DNA of 64,000 bases from Flavobacteriales bacterium (lineage in GTDB: Bacteria > Bacteroidota > Bacteroidia > Flavobacteriales_F > PHOS-HE28). Positions within the stretch are counted from its first letter, which is position 1. The number at the start of each line of letters is the position of its first letter. Below the pieces are notes generated by a model that searched no databases, had not been told where the DNA came from, and was given only the letters and a program-made list of their open reading frames with translations. This document shows positions 34,636 through 42,015 of this stretch, one piece after another. Location of the stretch: contig JACJZH010000005.1 of the NCBI GenBank assembly GCA_020635695.1, positions 1-64,000 on the forward strand, written 5' to 3'. The translations under genes and the position numbers were made by a program.

Positions 34636-35633
34636 AGCCGTGCGTCTCGGTCCTGCTTCCCTATCGCGAGGCCGGTCCCTGGCTGGACCGTGCGATCGCG
34701 AGCATCCAGACACAGACCTTCAAGGACTGGGAGCTGCTCCTGATCGATAACGCGAGCACGGACGGAGGGCCTGCCATCGCCCGGGAATGGTCGGTACGCG
34801 ACCCACGCATCCGGCTCCTGCACGAACCCGGCCCGGGCATCGCCCATGCGTTGAACACCGGGCTCCTGAACGCAGGAGGCGACCTGATCGCCCGCATGGA
34901 CGCCGACGACGAATGCCGTCCCGAACGCCTGCAACGCCAGGTCGCTTTCATGAACGCACACCCGGAGGTCGGTGTGCTGGGGACCCGGACCCATTTCGTT
35001 TCCACCGTGGCACGACACAGCGGCATGCAGTGGTTCGTGGACTGGCAGAACGCGATCCTGAGCCCGCACGATCACTACGTGAAGCGCTTCGTGGACGCTC
35101 CGGTGGCCCACCCGACGGTGCTGTTCCGGCGGGAACTGGTGGACCGGCATGGCGCCTATGACACCGGTCCGCTGCCCGAGGACCACGAACTATGGCTGCG
35201 TTGGATGGATGCGGGGGTGCGCTTTGCCAAGCTGCCCGAGGAACTGCTCACCTGGCACGACCACGCCGGCCGCCTCAGCCGCACGCATCCGAACTACAGC
35301 ACGGACGCCTTCTTCACCACCAAGGCCAGGTGGTTGGCCAAGTGGTTGAAGCGGACCTTGAACGGCCGCCCGGTGATCGTGGCCGGCACGAGCACCCTTT
35401 GTCGCGACCGGGCGGCGAAGCTGGAGGCGGAAGGGATCCCGATCGGCGCCTTCACCGATGTGAGGCCGCGTGAAGTGCCGGGCCATGCCTTCCTGCCACA
35501 CGACCGACTTCCTCCGCGTGGTGAGGCGTGCATCGTGTCGTTCATCAGCCAGCGAGGCACCGGCGACCGGATCGCGGAATTCCTGAGCGGTATCGGGCTG
35601 GTGGAAGGTGAGGACTTCCTGCTCGCCGGTTAG
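34632..35633 (+). CDS. Family 2 glycosyltransferase with an extra C-terminal domain
   Basis: A 333-residue cytoplasmic glycosyltransferase. The GT-A fold covers about residues 1-220: SVLLPYREAGPWLDRAIASI, the metal-binding D90-A-D92 in IARMDADDEC, and LPEDHELWLRWMDAG. Residues about 238-333 form a separate alpha/beta segment (RPVIVAGTSTLCRDRAAKLE, GIPIGAFTDV, EACIVSFISQRGTGDRIAEF) that looks like a small Rossmann/CoA-binding-like domain. The donor and acceptor are unknown; the family acts on cell-surface glycans. The ATG overlaps the DUF3667 stop. Confidence 0.88.
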   Translation: MKPCVSVLLPYREAGPWLDRAIASIQTQTFKDWELLLIDNASTDGGPAIAREWSVRDPRIRLLHEPGPGIAHALNTGLLNAGGDLIARMDADDECRPERLQRQVAFMNAHPEVGVLGTRTHFVSTVARHSGMQWFVDWQNAILSPHDHYVKRFVDAPVAHPTVLFRRELVDRHGAYDTGPLPEDHELWLRWMDAGVRFAKLPEELLTWHDHAGRLSRTHPNYSTDAFFTTKARWLAKWLKRTLNGRPVIVAGTSTLCRDRAAKLEAEGIPIGAFTDVRPREVPGHAFLPHDRLPPRGEACIVSFISQRGTGDRIAEFLSGIGLVEGEDFLLAG

Positions 35634-35639
35634 GCCAGC

Positions 35640-35653
35640 GTGACGGTCGTCAC
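35640..35653 (+). promoter_or_regulatory. CRP/FNR-type operator upstream of the T9SS Kelch-like gene
   Basis: GTGACGGTCGTCACGTTC starts here: a perfect inverted repeat GTGAC-N4-GTCAC and the same GTTC flank as at 18213. The first T of the TTTCG part of the -7 region (35674-35684, TACCATTTTCG) lies 27 bases after GTCAC, versus 28 at sqr. The centre is about 43 bases before the predicted start. Confidence 0.6.
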
Positions 35654-35673
35654 GTTCCGGTAGGGCTTTCCGG

Positions 35674-35684
35674 TACCATTTTCG
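35674..35684 (+). promoter_or_regulatory. Stretched -7 region (TACCATTTTCG) of the T9SS Kelch-like gene
   Basis: It resembles TAnnTTTCG with extra bases, a non-ideal core expected of an activated promoter. It precedes ATG 35704 by 19 bases. Confidence 0.4.
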
Positions 35685-35703
35685 CGGCAATTCCCGAGAC
35701 CCC

Positions 35704-37302
35704 ATGAACCGATCATCGATCCTGCTCGCCACGGCCCTGTTGGTCCACGCTCACGTGAACGCCCAGGCCTTGGGTGGGCGCACCGTGTACCTGGAGGAAG
35801 TGACGCTGCCCGGCATGCCGGGTGTGCAGTCCTTCGCCTGGGCACAGCACAACGGCGAATGGCTCATCCTCGGTGGCCGCACGGACGGGCTGCACCAGCG
35901 CCAGCCCTTCGCCTCCTTCCTGGCGGCGGACAACAACACCACGGCCTATGTGGTGGATCCCGTGGGCCTGCAGGTCTGGAGCACGTCGATCACCTCGCTT
36001 CCCGCCGCCCTGGTGGAACAGCTGCAATGCACGAACATGGAGTACGTGCAGCGGGACACCACCCTCTACGTGATCGGTGGTTACGGCTATGCCGCTTCCC
36101 TGCTCGACCACACCACGCACGACCGGCTGACGGCGATCGATGTGCCCGGTGCGATCCAGGCGATCAAGAACGGGCAACCGCTCGGTCCGCATTTCCGCTC
36201 CCTGGCCGACCCCCGCATGGAGGTGACCGGGGGTTACCTCGGGTTGGAGGGCGACCATTTCCACCTGGTGGGCGGCCAGCGCTTCGAGGGCCGTTACAAC
36301 CCGATGGGGCCCAACCACGGCCCGGGCTTCGTGCAGGAGTACACCAACGCCATCCGCCGCTTCCGGATCGAGGATGATGGCGTGAACCTGACCATCGCGG
36401 ACTACCAGGAAGTGATCGATACCGTGAACCTGCACCGGCGCGATTACAACCTGGTACCGCAGGTGTTCCCCAACGGGACCACGGGCTTCACCGCGTTCAC
36501 CGGCGTGTTCCAATACGGGCAGGACCTGCCTTGGCTGAACACCGTGGACATCCAGGGCACGAGCTACACCGTGGTGCCGGACTTCGAGCAGTTGCTGAAC
36601 CAATACCATACGGCGCACATGGCGCTGTACGACAGTCTGGCGAACGTGATGAGCACCGTGTTCTTCGGGGGCATCGGGCGCTACTACTTCGACGGCAACG
36701 GCACGCTATGGGACGACCCCAACGTGCCCTTCGTGAACACGATCAGCCTGGTGGAGCGGGATGCGAACGGGGTCATGCAGGAACTCGCGATCGGCGAGAT
36801 GCCTGCGCTCCTGGGCGCCAGCGCCGAGTTCATTCCCTGGCCTGCCGCACCACAGCGCATCAACGGCATGCTGAAGCTGGACCAGATGACCGCCGACACC
36901 GTGCTGGTGGGGCACATCATGGGTGGCATCGAGAGCAGCGCGGCGAACATCTTCTTCATCAACACCGGCACCCAGAGCGATGCCTCCACGCGGCTGTTCC
37001 GGGTGTACCTGGTGAGCGGACCCACCGGCATCGCCGAGCAGGAGACAGGTGGCGAGTTGCTGCGTGTGAACGGCGCCCCCGGCTCCGATGCCGTGCGGGT
37101 GACCCTGGAGCTTCCCGCCGCCGACACCGGCGAACTCAGGCTGCTGGACGGATCGGGCCGGCTGGTGCGCACCTTGGTGAAGGCCCGTATCCCCGCCGGG
37201 CAGCAGACCTACCACGTGGACCTGTCCGATCTCGCCCCGGGCACCTACCTGGTGGAGTACCGGTCGGAGGAGCGCCACGCGACGGTGCGCTTTGTCCGAT
37301 AA
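35704..37302 (+). CDS. Secreted Kelch-like beta-propeller protein with T9SS type A sorting domain
   Basis: A 532-residue secreted protein. The signal peptide is MNRSSILLATALLVHAHVNAQ. Residues about 40-400 look like a beta-propeller: Kelch-type motifs NGEWLILGGRTDGLHQ, TLYVIGGYGYA, HFHLVGGQRFEGRY, STVFFGGIGRYYF and DTVLVGHIMGG recur. The last 80 residues (LLRVNGAPGSDAVRVTLELP, LRLLDGSGRLVRTL, YLVEYRSEERHATVRFVR) form a T9SS type A sorting domain. No enzyme active site is evident. A CRP/FNR-type operator shared with the sulfide:quinone oxidoreductase gene suggests it is made under the same redox or respiratory signal. An aldehyde dehydrogenase gene follows after 43 bases. Confidence 0.85.
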   Translation: MNRSSILLATALLVHAHVNAQALGGRTVYLEEVTLPGMPGVQSFAWAQHNGEWLILGGRTDGLHQRQPFASFLAADNNTTAYVVDPVGLQVWSTSITSLPAALVEQLQCTNMEYVQRDTTLYVIGGYGYAASLLDHTTHDRLTAIDVPGAIQAIKNGQPLGPHFRSLADPRMEVTGGYLGLEGDHFHLVGGQRFEGRYNPMGPNHGPGFVQEYTNAIRRFRIEDDGVNLTIADYQEVIDTVNLHRRDYNLVPQVFPNGTTGFTAFTGVFQYGQDLPWLNTVDIQGTSYTVVPDFEQLLNQYHTAHMALYDSLANVMSTVFFGGIGRYYFDGNGTLWDDPNVPFVNTISLVERDANGVMQELAIGEMPALLGASAEFIPWPAAPQRINGMLKLDQMTADTVLVGHIMGGIESSAANIFFINTGTQSDASTRLFRVYLVSGPTGIAEQETGGELLRVNGAPGSDAVRVTLELPAADTGELRLLDGSGRLVRTLVKARIPAGQQTYHVDLSDLAPGTYLVEYRSEERHATVRFVR

Positions 37303-37332
37303 GCCCTGCGAACACCGGACTTCGGCAGCCGT

Positions 37333-37340
37333 TACCTTGG
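37333..37340 (+). promoter_or_regulatory. Bacteroidota -7-like element (TACCTTGG) before the second aldehyde dehydrogenase
   Basis: TAnnTTGG, identical to the lpxD element, 5 bases before ATG 37346, so the transcript would be nearly leaderless. It overlies an upstream extension of the frame and supports 37346. Confidence 0.4.
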
Positions 37341-37345
37341 TCGGG

Positions 37346-38731
37346 ATGGCGGAACGCACGCACCTGACCGACCGGCTGGAGGCCCTGCGGAACCATTTCC
37401 GATCGGGCGCCACCCGTCCCTACGCCGCCCGCCGCGAGGCCTTGAAGCGCCTCAAGCGGGCCCTACTGGACCACGAGGAGCCCCTGCTGGAAGCGCTCCA
37501 CCAGGACCTGCGCAAGCCGCGCTTCGAGGGCTACCTGGCGGACGTGGGCCTGGTACACAGTGAGCTGGACCATACGCTGGCGCACCTGCAGGAATGGATG
37601 CGTCCCGAGCGGCCCGGCACCCCGTTGTCCCTGCAGGTATCGCACAGCGAAGTGCGGGCGGAGCCCTTGGGCGTGGTGTTGATCATCGCCCCGTGGAACT
37701 ATCCCGCACAGTTGGTGCTGAACCCCCTGATCGGAGCGATCGCCGCCGGGAACTGCGCGGTTGTGAAACCCAGCGAACAGACGCCGCATACGGCCACCGT
37801 GCTGGAACGCCTGCTGAACGAGGCCCTGCCCGATCAGGTGCTCGTGGTGCAGGGCCCGGGCCGTGACATGGGCCCGGCGCTGATCGAGCCCTTCCGTTTC
37901 GATCACATCTTCTTCACCGGCAGTCCCGGCGTGGGCCGGCAGGTCATGGCCCTGGCCGCGCCGCACCTGACCCCGGTGACCCTGGAGCTCGGTGGCAAGA
38001 GCCCGGCCATCGTGGACCGCAAGGTGTCCCTGGACCGCGCCGCCCAGCGGATCGCCTGGAGCAAGACCTTCAACGCCGGCCAGACCTGCATCGCCACCGA
38101 CCATGCCTTGGTGCATGAGGACGTGCTCGATCCCTTCCTGGCTGCCGTGAAGAAGCACCTCCATCGCTTCTTCGGCGACGACCCGCAGCAGAGCCCCCAC
38201 TACGCCCGGCTGGTGAACGAACGGCGGTTCCGAACCGTGCAGGGCTACCTGGGCGAGGGCACTGTGGTGCATGGCGGAAAACATGATGCGGCCGACCGCT
38301 ACATCGCCCCCACCGTGCTCATTGACGTGCCGGATGATGCGGCCTGCCTGCAAGAGGAGATCTTCGGTCCCGTGCTTCCGGTGATCCCCTGGCGCGAACG
38401 GGAGGAGGTGCTGGCGTTCGTGGAGCGGAATCCCTTCCCCCTGGCCACCTACGTGTTCAGCGATGACCGGCACACCCGGCGGTTCTTCACCGAGCGCATC
38501 GCCTTCGGCGGGGGCTGCACCAACCACGCCATGCTGCAGTTCGGGAACGCGGACATGCCCTTCGGCGGGGTGGGCACCAGCGGCATGGGGCGCTACCACG
38601 GCAGGGCCAGCTTCGACCTGTTCTCGCACCACAAGGGCCTGGTCCACGCCAGCACGCTGGTGGAACCGGGGCTGCAGTTCCCGCCCTACACACGCTTCAA
38701 GGAGCGCCTGCTGCGCTGGGTGCTGGGCTGA
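37346..38731 (+). CDS. NAD(P)-dependent aldehyde dehydrogenase, ALDH3-like
   Basis: A 461-residue dehydrogenase of the shorter ALDH3-type (fatty or aromatic aldehydes). Diagnostic parts: VVLIIAPWNYPAQLVLNPLIG, KPSEQTPHTATVLERLL, FFTGSPGVGRQVM, catalytic base in LELGGKSPAIVD and catalytic cysteine in FNAGQTCIATDH. The C-terminal LVHASTLVEPGLQFPPYTRF is also typical. No membrane anchor is seen. It may detoxify lipid-derived aldehydes; the substrate is unproven. The next gene on the opposite strand starts its stop codon immediately after this one (38731/38732). Confidence 0.9.
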   Translation: MAERTHLTDRLEALRNHFRSGATRPYAARREALKRLKRALLDHEEPLLEALHQDLRKPRFEGYLADVGLVHSELDHTLAHLQEWMRPERPGTPLSLQVSHSEVRAEPLGVVLIIAPWNYPAQLVLNPLIGAIAAGNCAVVKPSEQTPHTATVLERLLNEALPDQVLVVQGPGRDMGPALIEPFRFDHIFFTGSPGVGRQVMALAAPHLTPVTLELGGKSPAIVDRKVSLDRAAQRIAWSKTFNAGQTCIATDHALVHEDVLDPFLAAVKKHLHRFFGDDPQQSPHYARLVNERRFRTVQGYLGEGTVVHGGKHDAADRYIAPTVLIDVPDDAACLQEEIFGPVLPVIPWREREEVLAFVERNPFPLATYVFSDDRHTRRFFTERIAFGGGCTNHAMLQFGNADMPFGGVGTSGMGRYHGRASFDLFSHHKGLVHASTLVEPGLQFPPYTRFKERLLRWVLG

Positions 38732-38968
38732 TCAGCCGGCCACCACCCGCTCCGCCCGCTTCGGACGCAGCCGGTCGCGCACCACGGCGAGGTGGGCCTC
38801 CTCGCACTCCAGGGTGGCGATGCAGCGCCGCGGCATGGCGGTGGTCCAGTGCCGGTGACCGGTGATGCCTTCCCGTGCGCAGAACTCCTCCAGGTGCTTC
38901 CGGAAATGGTCCGCCGTGGCGGGAGCGTCCGGCCCGAAGAAGTCCCAATGGAAACGGAGCAGTCCCAC
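38732..38968 (-). CDS. Small conserved-looking hypothetical protein downstream of gpsA
   Basis: A 78-residue open frame with no ATG near its beginning; GTG 38968 lies two bases after the gpsA stop. The N-terminus GLLRFHWDFFGPDAPATADH reads like a genuine protein, with two cysteines (one in EEFCAREGITG, one in PRRCIATLEC) and a basic C-terminus. No domain is recognised. Its placement directly behind gpsA, filling the space to the convergent dehydrogenase stop, is the main reason to accept it. Confidence 0.5.
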   Translation of the reverse strand: MGLLRFHWDFFGPDAPATADHFRKHLEEFCAREGITGHRHWTTAMPRRCIATLECEEAHLAVVRDRLRPKRAERVVAG

Positions 38969-38970
38969 GA

Positions 38971-39966
38971 TCAGGCGAGCTTCTCGCTCAGCAGGTGCAT
39001 CTCCACCACGGGCGAGATGCGCTCGTAGAGGATGCGGTAGGTGGCCTCGGTGATGGGCATGTCCACCTGCACGCGCTGGTTGATCTCGTGCACGCACTTC
39101 ACGGCGTAGTAGCCTTCGGCCACCATGTTCATCTCCAGCTGCGCGGCCCGCACGCTGTAGCCCTTGCCCACCATGGTGCCGAACTCGCGATTGCGGCTGA
39201 AGGTGCTGTAGGCGGTCACGAGCAGGTCGCCCAGGTAGGCCGGTTCGTTGATGTCGCGCTGGATGGGATGCACCGCGTCCACGAAGCGTTCGATCTCCTG
39301 GATGGCGCGGCTCACCAGCACGGCGCGGAAGTTGTCCCCATAACGCAACCCCACGCTGATGCCCGCCGCCACCGCGACCACGTTCTTCAGGATGGCCGCG
39401 TACTCGGTGCCGTAGATGTCGTCGCTGAGGGTGGTCTTCATGAAGCGCCCGTTCAGCGCATCGCCCATGGCCTTCGCCTTGCCGATGTCCTGGCAGGCGA
39501 TGGTCAGGTAGCTCAGGCGCTCCATGGCCACCTCCTCGGCATGGCAGGGTCCGCAGATCACCCCGAAGTCGGTCTCGCGCACCCCGTGGTGCTCGAACAG
39601 GAACTCGCCCACGATCTGGTTGGTCTCTGGCACGATGCCCTTCACCGCGCTGAAGATGGTCTTCCCCTGCAAGGCGCCCTTCGGCAGCGTATCGAAGGCC
39701 GCCTTCAGGAAGGCCGAGGGCACGGCGACCACCAGCACATCGGCCGCGTCCACGACGGCGGTGAGGTCGGTGCGCATGTCCAACCGCTCCGCGTCCAGCT
39801 GCGCCGCGCTGATGTAGTTCGGGTTGTGGCCGTACTTCCGCACATGCTCGATGATGTCCGCATTGCGCACCCACCAGCCCACCCGTTCGGCGTTGGCCGA
39901 AAGCAGCTTCATGAGCGCCGTGCCCCAGGAGCCGGCCCCGATGACGGCGATGTGTGTCCCTTCCAT
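38971..39966 (-). CDS. gpsA: NAD(P)-dependent glycerol-3-phosphate dehydrogenase
   Basis: A 331-residue cytoplasmic enzyme that reduces dihydroxyacetone phosphate to sn-glycerol 3-phosphate, the backbone of phospholipids; it supplies the acceptor used after PlsX/PlsY. Family signatures: the Rossmann motif VIGAGSWGTALMKLL, VVAVPSAFL, the substrate-binding region CGPCHAEEVAME, and KNVVAVAAGISVGLRYGDN with the catalytic lysine. The start overlaps the stop of the M28 peptidase gene by one base (TGATG). Confidence 0.94.
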   Translation of the reverse strand: MEGTHIAVIGAGSWGTALMKLLSANAERVGWWVRNADIIEHVRKYGHNPNYISAAQLDAERLDMRTDLTAVVDAADVLVVAVPSAFLKAAFDTLPKGALQGKTIFSAVKGIVPETNQIVGEFLFEHHGVRETDFGVICGPCHAEEVAMERLSYLTIACQDIGKAKAMGDALNGRFMKTTLSDDIYGTEYAAILKNVVAVAAGISVGLRYGDNFRAVLVSRAIQEIERFVDAVHPIQRDINEPAYLGDLLVTAYSTFSRNREFGTMVGKGYSVRAAQLEMNMVAEGYYAVKCVHEINQRVQVDMPITEATYRILYERISPVVEMHLLSEKLA

Positions 39967-41630
39967 CAGAACGTGACCTCGGACTCGACCTCCTCCCCTC
40001 CGCGCAACACCACCACGGTGGTGGTCTGCCCCTTCTGGAAGAGGCTGAGCGCCTTCATGTAGCCCATCATGTCGTTCACCTCCACCTGGCCCATGCGCAC
40101 CACGACGTCGCCCGGCTTCAACCCGGCCTGGCTCGCGGGTTTGCCCTCGGTGATGCCATCGATCCGCATGCCCTTGCCGTCGTACATGTAGTCGGGCACC
40201 ACGCCCAGCGTCACGGTGAAGCGCGGCGTGGCGGCGGTGTCCTCCTTGGTCTTGGTGAAGGCCAGCTTGCCATTGTCGGACAGGTCGGTGACCAGGCTCT
40301 CGATGAAGCGCGCCACCTCGAGCATGCCTGCGTAGTTGAGCTTCTCGGCATCATCGCCGGGCTTGTGGTAGTCCTCGTGCGTGCCGGTGAAGAAGTGGAT
40401 GGCGGGCACGTCCACCATGTAGAACGCGCTGTGGTCGCTGGGACCGATGCCGCTCTCGGTGGTGCGCAGGTCCATGCCGCCCACGGTCACATGCTCGAGC
40501 TCCTTCCAGGCGGGCGAGGTGCCCACCCCGTTCACCGCCAGGGTGTGCGCACTGTCCAACCGGCCCACCATGTCCAGGTTGATCATGTAGTTGAGCTGCG
40601 CGATGGGCACCGTCGGATGTTTGGTCCAATAGTTCGATCCGTACAGGCCCTTCTCCTCGCCGCTGAAGGCGATGAACAGGTAGTCATTGGCGCGCGCCTC
40701 GTCCATGTCGGCCAGGTCGCGGGCCAGCTGCAACATCACGGCCACGCCGCTGGCGTTGTCGTCGGCCCCGTTGTGGATGGCCTTCTCGCCGCGGTGCAGG
40801 CTGCCGTCGGACCCGTAGCCCAGGTGGTCGTAGTGCGCGCCGATCACCACCACATGCTCCCGGCCGTTGTCCAGCATGCCCACCAGGTTGTAGCCCGTCA
40901 GCTGCGGGCGCTCCACCTCCACGGCCAGTGCGCAGGGATTGCCGTCCACCACCAGCTTCTCGTAGCGGTCGCCCTTCAGGAAGATGGCGGGGACCGACCC
41001 GGCATTGATCGCGTCCGAGAAGCGCAGGGAGGGGTCCTCCGCCGTGGGGTCGTCGTTGTAGAAAAGCACCGCCACCGCGCCCCGTTCGGTGGCCTGGTCG
41101 GCACGGGTGCGCAGGTCGTGGTAGGCCAGGTACTTGCTGTGCGGATGGATGCCGTCGGGCGAGCTGATGGAGAGCGCCGCCACCTTGCCGGTCAGGTCCA
41201 GGTCGGCGTAGTCGTCGTACCCCAGGTCCGGGGCGTGGATGCCGTACCCGCATTTCAGCACCGTGCCACGCACTTCGCCGGAGGCGGAGAACGGCAGCGG
41301 CGACCAATCGTTGTCCAGCTTCAATTTCTTCCGGCCCAGCTGCAGGGCATTGGCCTCGCCCAGCTTCGGCACGCCCGCGAAGGGAAAGGCCTGCCGGTAG
41401 GTGGCGCTGTCGCCATAGGGCATCAGTCCGATGTTCCCGAACTTCTGGGCGATGTACTCGGCGGCCAGGCGCTCACCCGCCGTACCTGCTTCGCGGCCCT
41501 CCAGCCGGTCGCTGGCCAGGTACTGCACGTCGTACTTCATCTGGTCCACCGCGTCGGCATCGGACAGCCGTTGGGCCTCGAGCACGAGAGGTGCCACGAT
41601 GACGGCCAGGAGGAAAAGAGGGCTTCTCAT
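39966..41630 (-). CDS. Secreted M28-family aminopeptidase with PA and PDZ domains
   Basis: A 554-residue exported zinc peptidase. The signal peptide is MRSPLFLLAVIVAPLVLEAQ. A PA domain is inserted near residues 120-215 (LTGKVAALSISSPDG, VAVLFYNDDPTAEDPS). The M28 catalytic domain contains GAHYDHLGYG and GADDNASGVAVML (zinc ligands), FSGEEKGLYGSNYW (catalytic Glu), NLDMVGRL and HEDYHKPGDDAEK. A PDZ domain closes the protein (GMRIDGITEGKPASQAGLKPGDVV). It likely degrades peptides in the periplasm or outside the cell. The start at 41630 is supported by the signal peptide; longer in-frame starts run into non-coding sequence and the divergent gene. The stop is fused to the gpsA start. Confidence 0.92.
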   Translation of the reverse strand: MRSPLFLLAVIVAPLVLEAQRLSDADAVDQMKYDVQYLASDRLEGREAGTAGERLAAEYIAQKFGNIGLMPYGDSATYRQAFPFAGVPKLGEANALQLGRKKLKLDNDWSPLPFSASGEVRGTVLKCGYGIHAPDLGYDDYADLDLTGKVAALSISSPDGIHPHSKYLAYHDLRTRADQATERGAVAVLFYNDDPTAEDPSLRFSDAINAGSVPAIFLKGDRYEKLVVDGNPCALAVEVERPQLTGYNLVGMLDNGREHVVVIGAHYDHLGYGSDGSLHRGEKAIHNGADDNASGVAVMLQLARDLADMDEARANDYLFIAFSGEEKGLYGSNYWTKHPTVPIAQLNYMINLDMVGRLDSAHTLAVNGVGTSPAWKELEHVTVGGMDLRTTESGIGPSDHSAFYMVDVPAIHFFTGTHEDYHKPGDDAEKLNYAGMLEVARFIESLVTDLSDNGKLAFTKTKEDTAATPRFTVTLGVVPDYMYDGKGMRIDGITEGKPASQAGLKPGDVVVRMGQVEVNDMMGYMKALSLFQKGQTTTVVVLRGGEEVESEVTF

Positions 41631-41638
41631 GGGACCCG

Positions 41639-41646
41639 CGAAGTTA
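41639..41646 (-). promoter_or_regulatory. Bacteroidota -7-like element (TAACTTCG) for the M28 peptidase gene
   Basis: Minus-strand TAnnTTCG, 8 bases before ATG 41630. The divergent DUF1232-like gene has a weaker GTTCTTTG at 41678-41685. Confidence 0.45.
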
Positions 41647-41705
41647 ACCGGTGGCATACGCCGGGCGGCCGTGGCGCGTTCTTTGCGGGAAGTCCTGACC
41701 GACAC

Positions 41706-41933
41706 ATGACCATGAAGAAGCTCCTGATCGCCTTTGCCGGCCTGCTCGCCTTCCTCTACCTGGTGAACCCCACCATGGGCCTGTTCGAGTTCCTGCCGGA
41801 CAACCTGCCGCTGGTGGGCAATGTGGACGAGGCCACGGCCACCATGGTGCTGCTGGGCGTGCTGCGCTACTTCGGCTGGGACCTGACCAACCTGTTCAGC
41901 GAGCGCAAGGCCCTGGACCTGGGGCGGGCGTGA
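41706..41933 (+). CDS. Small membrane protein, DUF1232 (YkvA)-like
   Basis: A 75-residue protein (73 if the second in-frame ATG, 41712, is used). The N-terminus MKKLLIAFAGLLAFLYLV is one membrane helix and a second follows (ATMVLLGVLRYFGWDL). The middle, FEFLPDNLPLVGNVDEAT, matches the DUF1232 signature (PDxxPxxGxxDD), whose function is unknown. It would lie across the inner membrane. A GTTCTTTG -7-like element lies 20 bases upstream of 41706. Confidence 0.7.
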   Translation: MTMKKLLIAFAGLLAFLYLVNPTMGLFEFLPDNLPLVGNVDEATATMVLLGVLRYFGWDLTNLFSERKALDLGRA

Positions 41934-41937
41934 ACGT

Positions 41938-41964
41938 GGCGGGTGCCGTTGTGGCACATCCGCC
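41938..41964 (+). terminator. Hairpin after the DUF1232-like gene
   Basis: GGCGGGTGCC pairs with GGCACATCCGCC around GTTGT, a 10-bp stem with a two-base bulge. No T-run follows. It begins four bases after the stop codon. Confidence 0.55.
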
Positions 41965-41967
41965 CCG

Positions 41968-41986
41968 GTCGACCCGGTGGGTCGAC
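41968..41986. promoter_or_regulatory. Perfect 8-bp inverted repeat GTCGACCC/GGGTCGAC
   Basis: GTCGACCC-GGT-GGGTCGAC, 19 bases, lies between the DUF1232-like gene and the lipoprotein gene (ATG 42016). It could be an operator or a second terminator hairpin; nothing in the sequence decides which. Confidence 0.4.
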
Positions 41987-42015
41987 GCTACGGTCACCGC
42001 CCCGAACTTCGTGGC

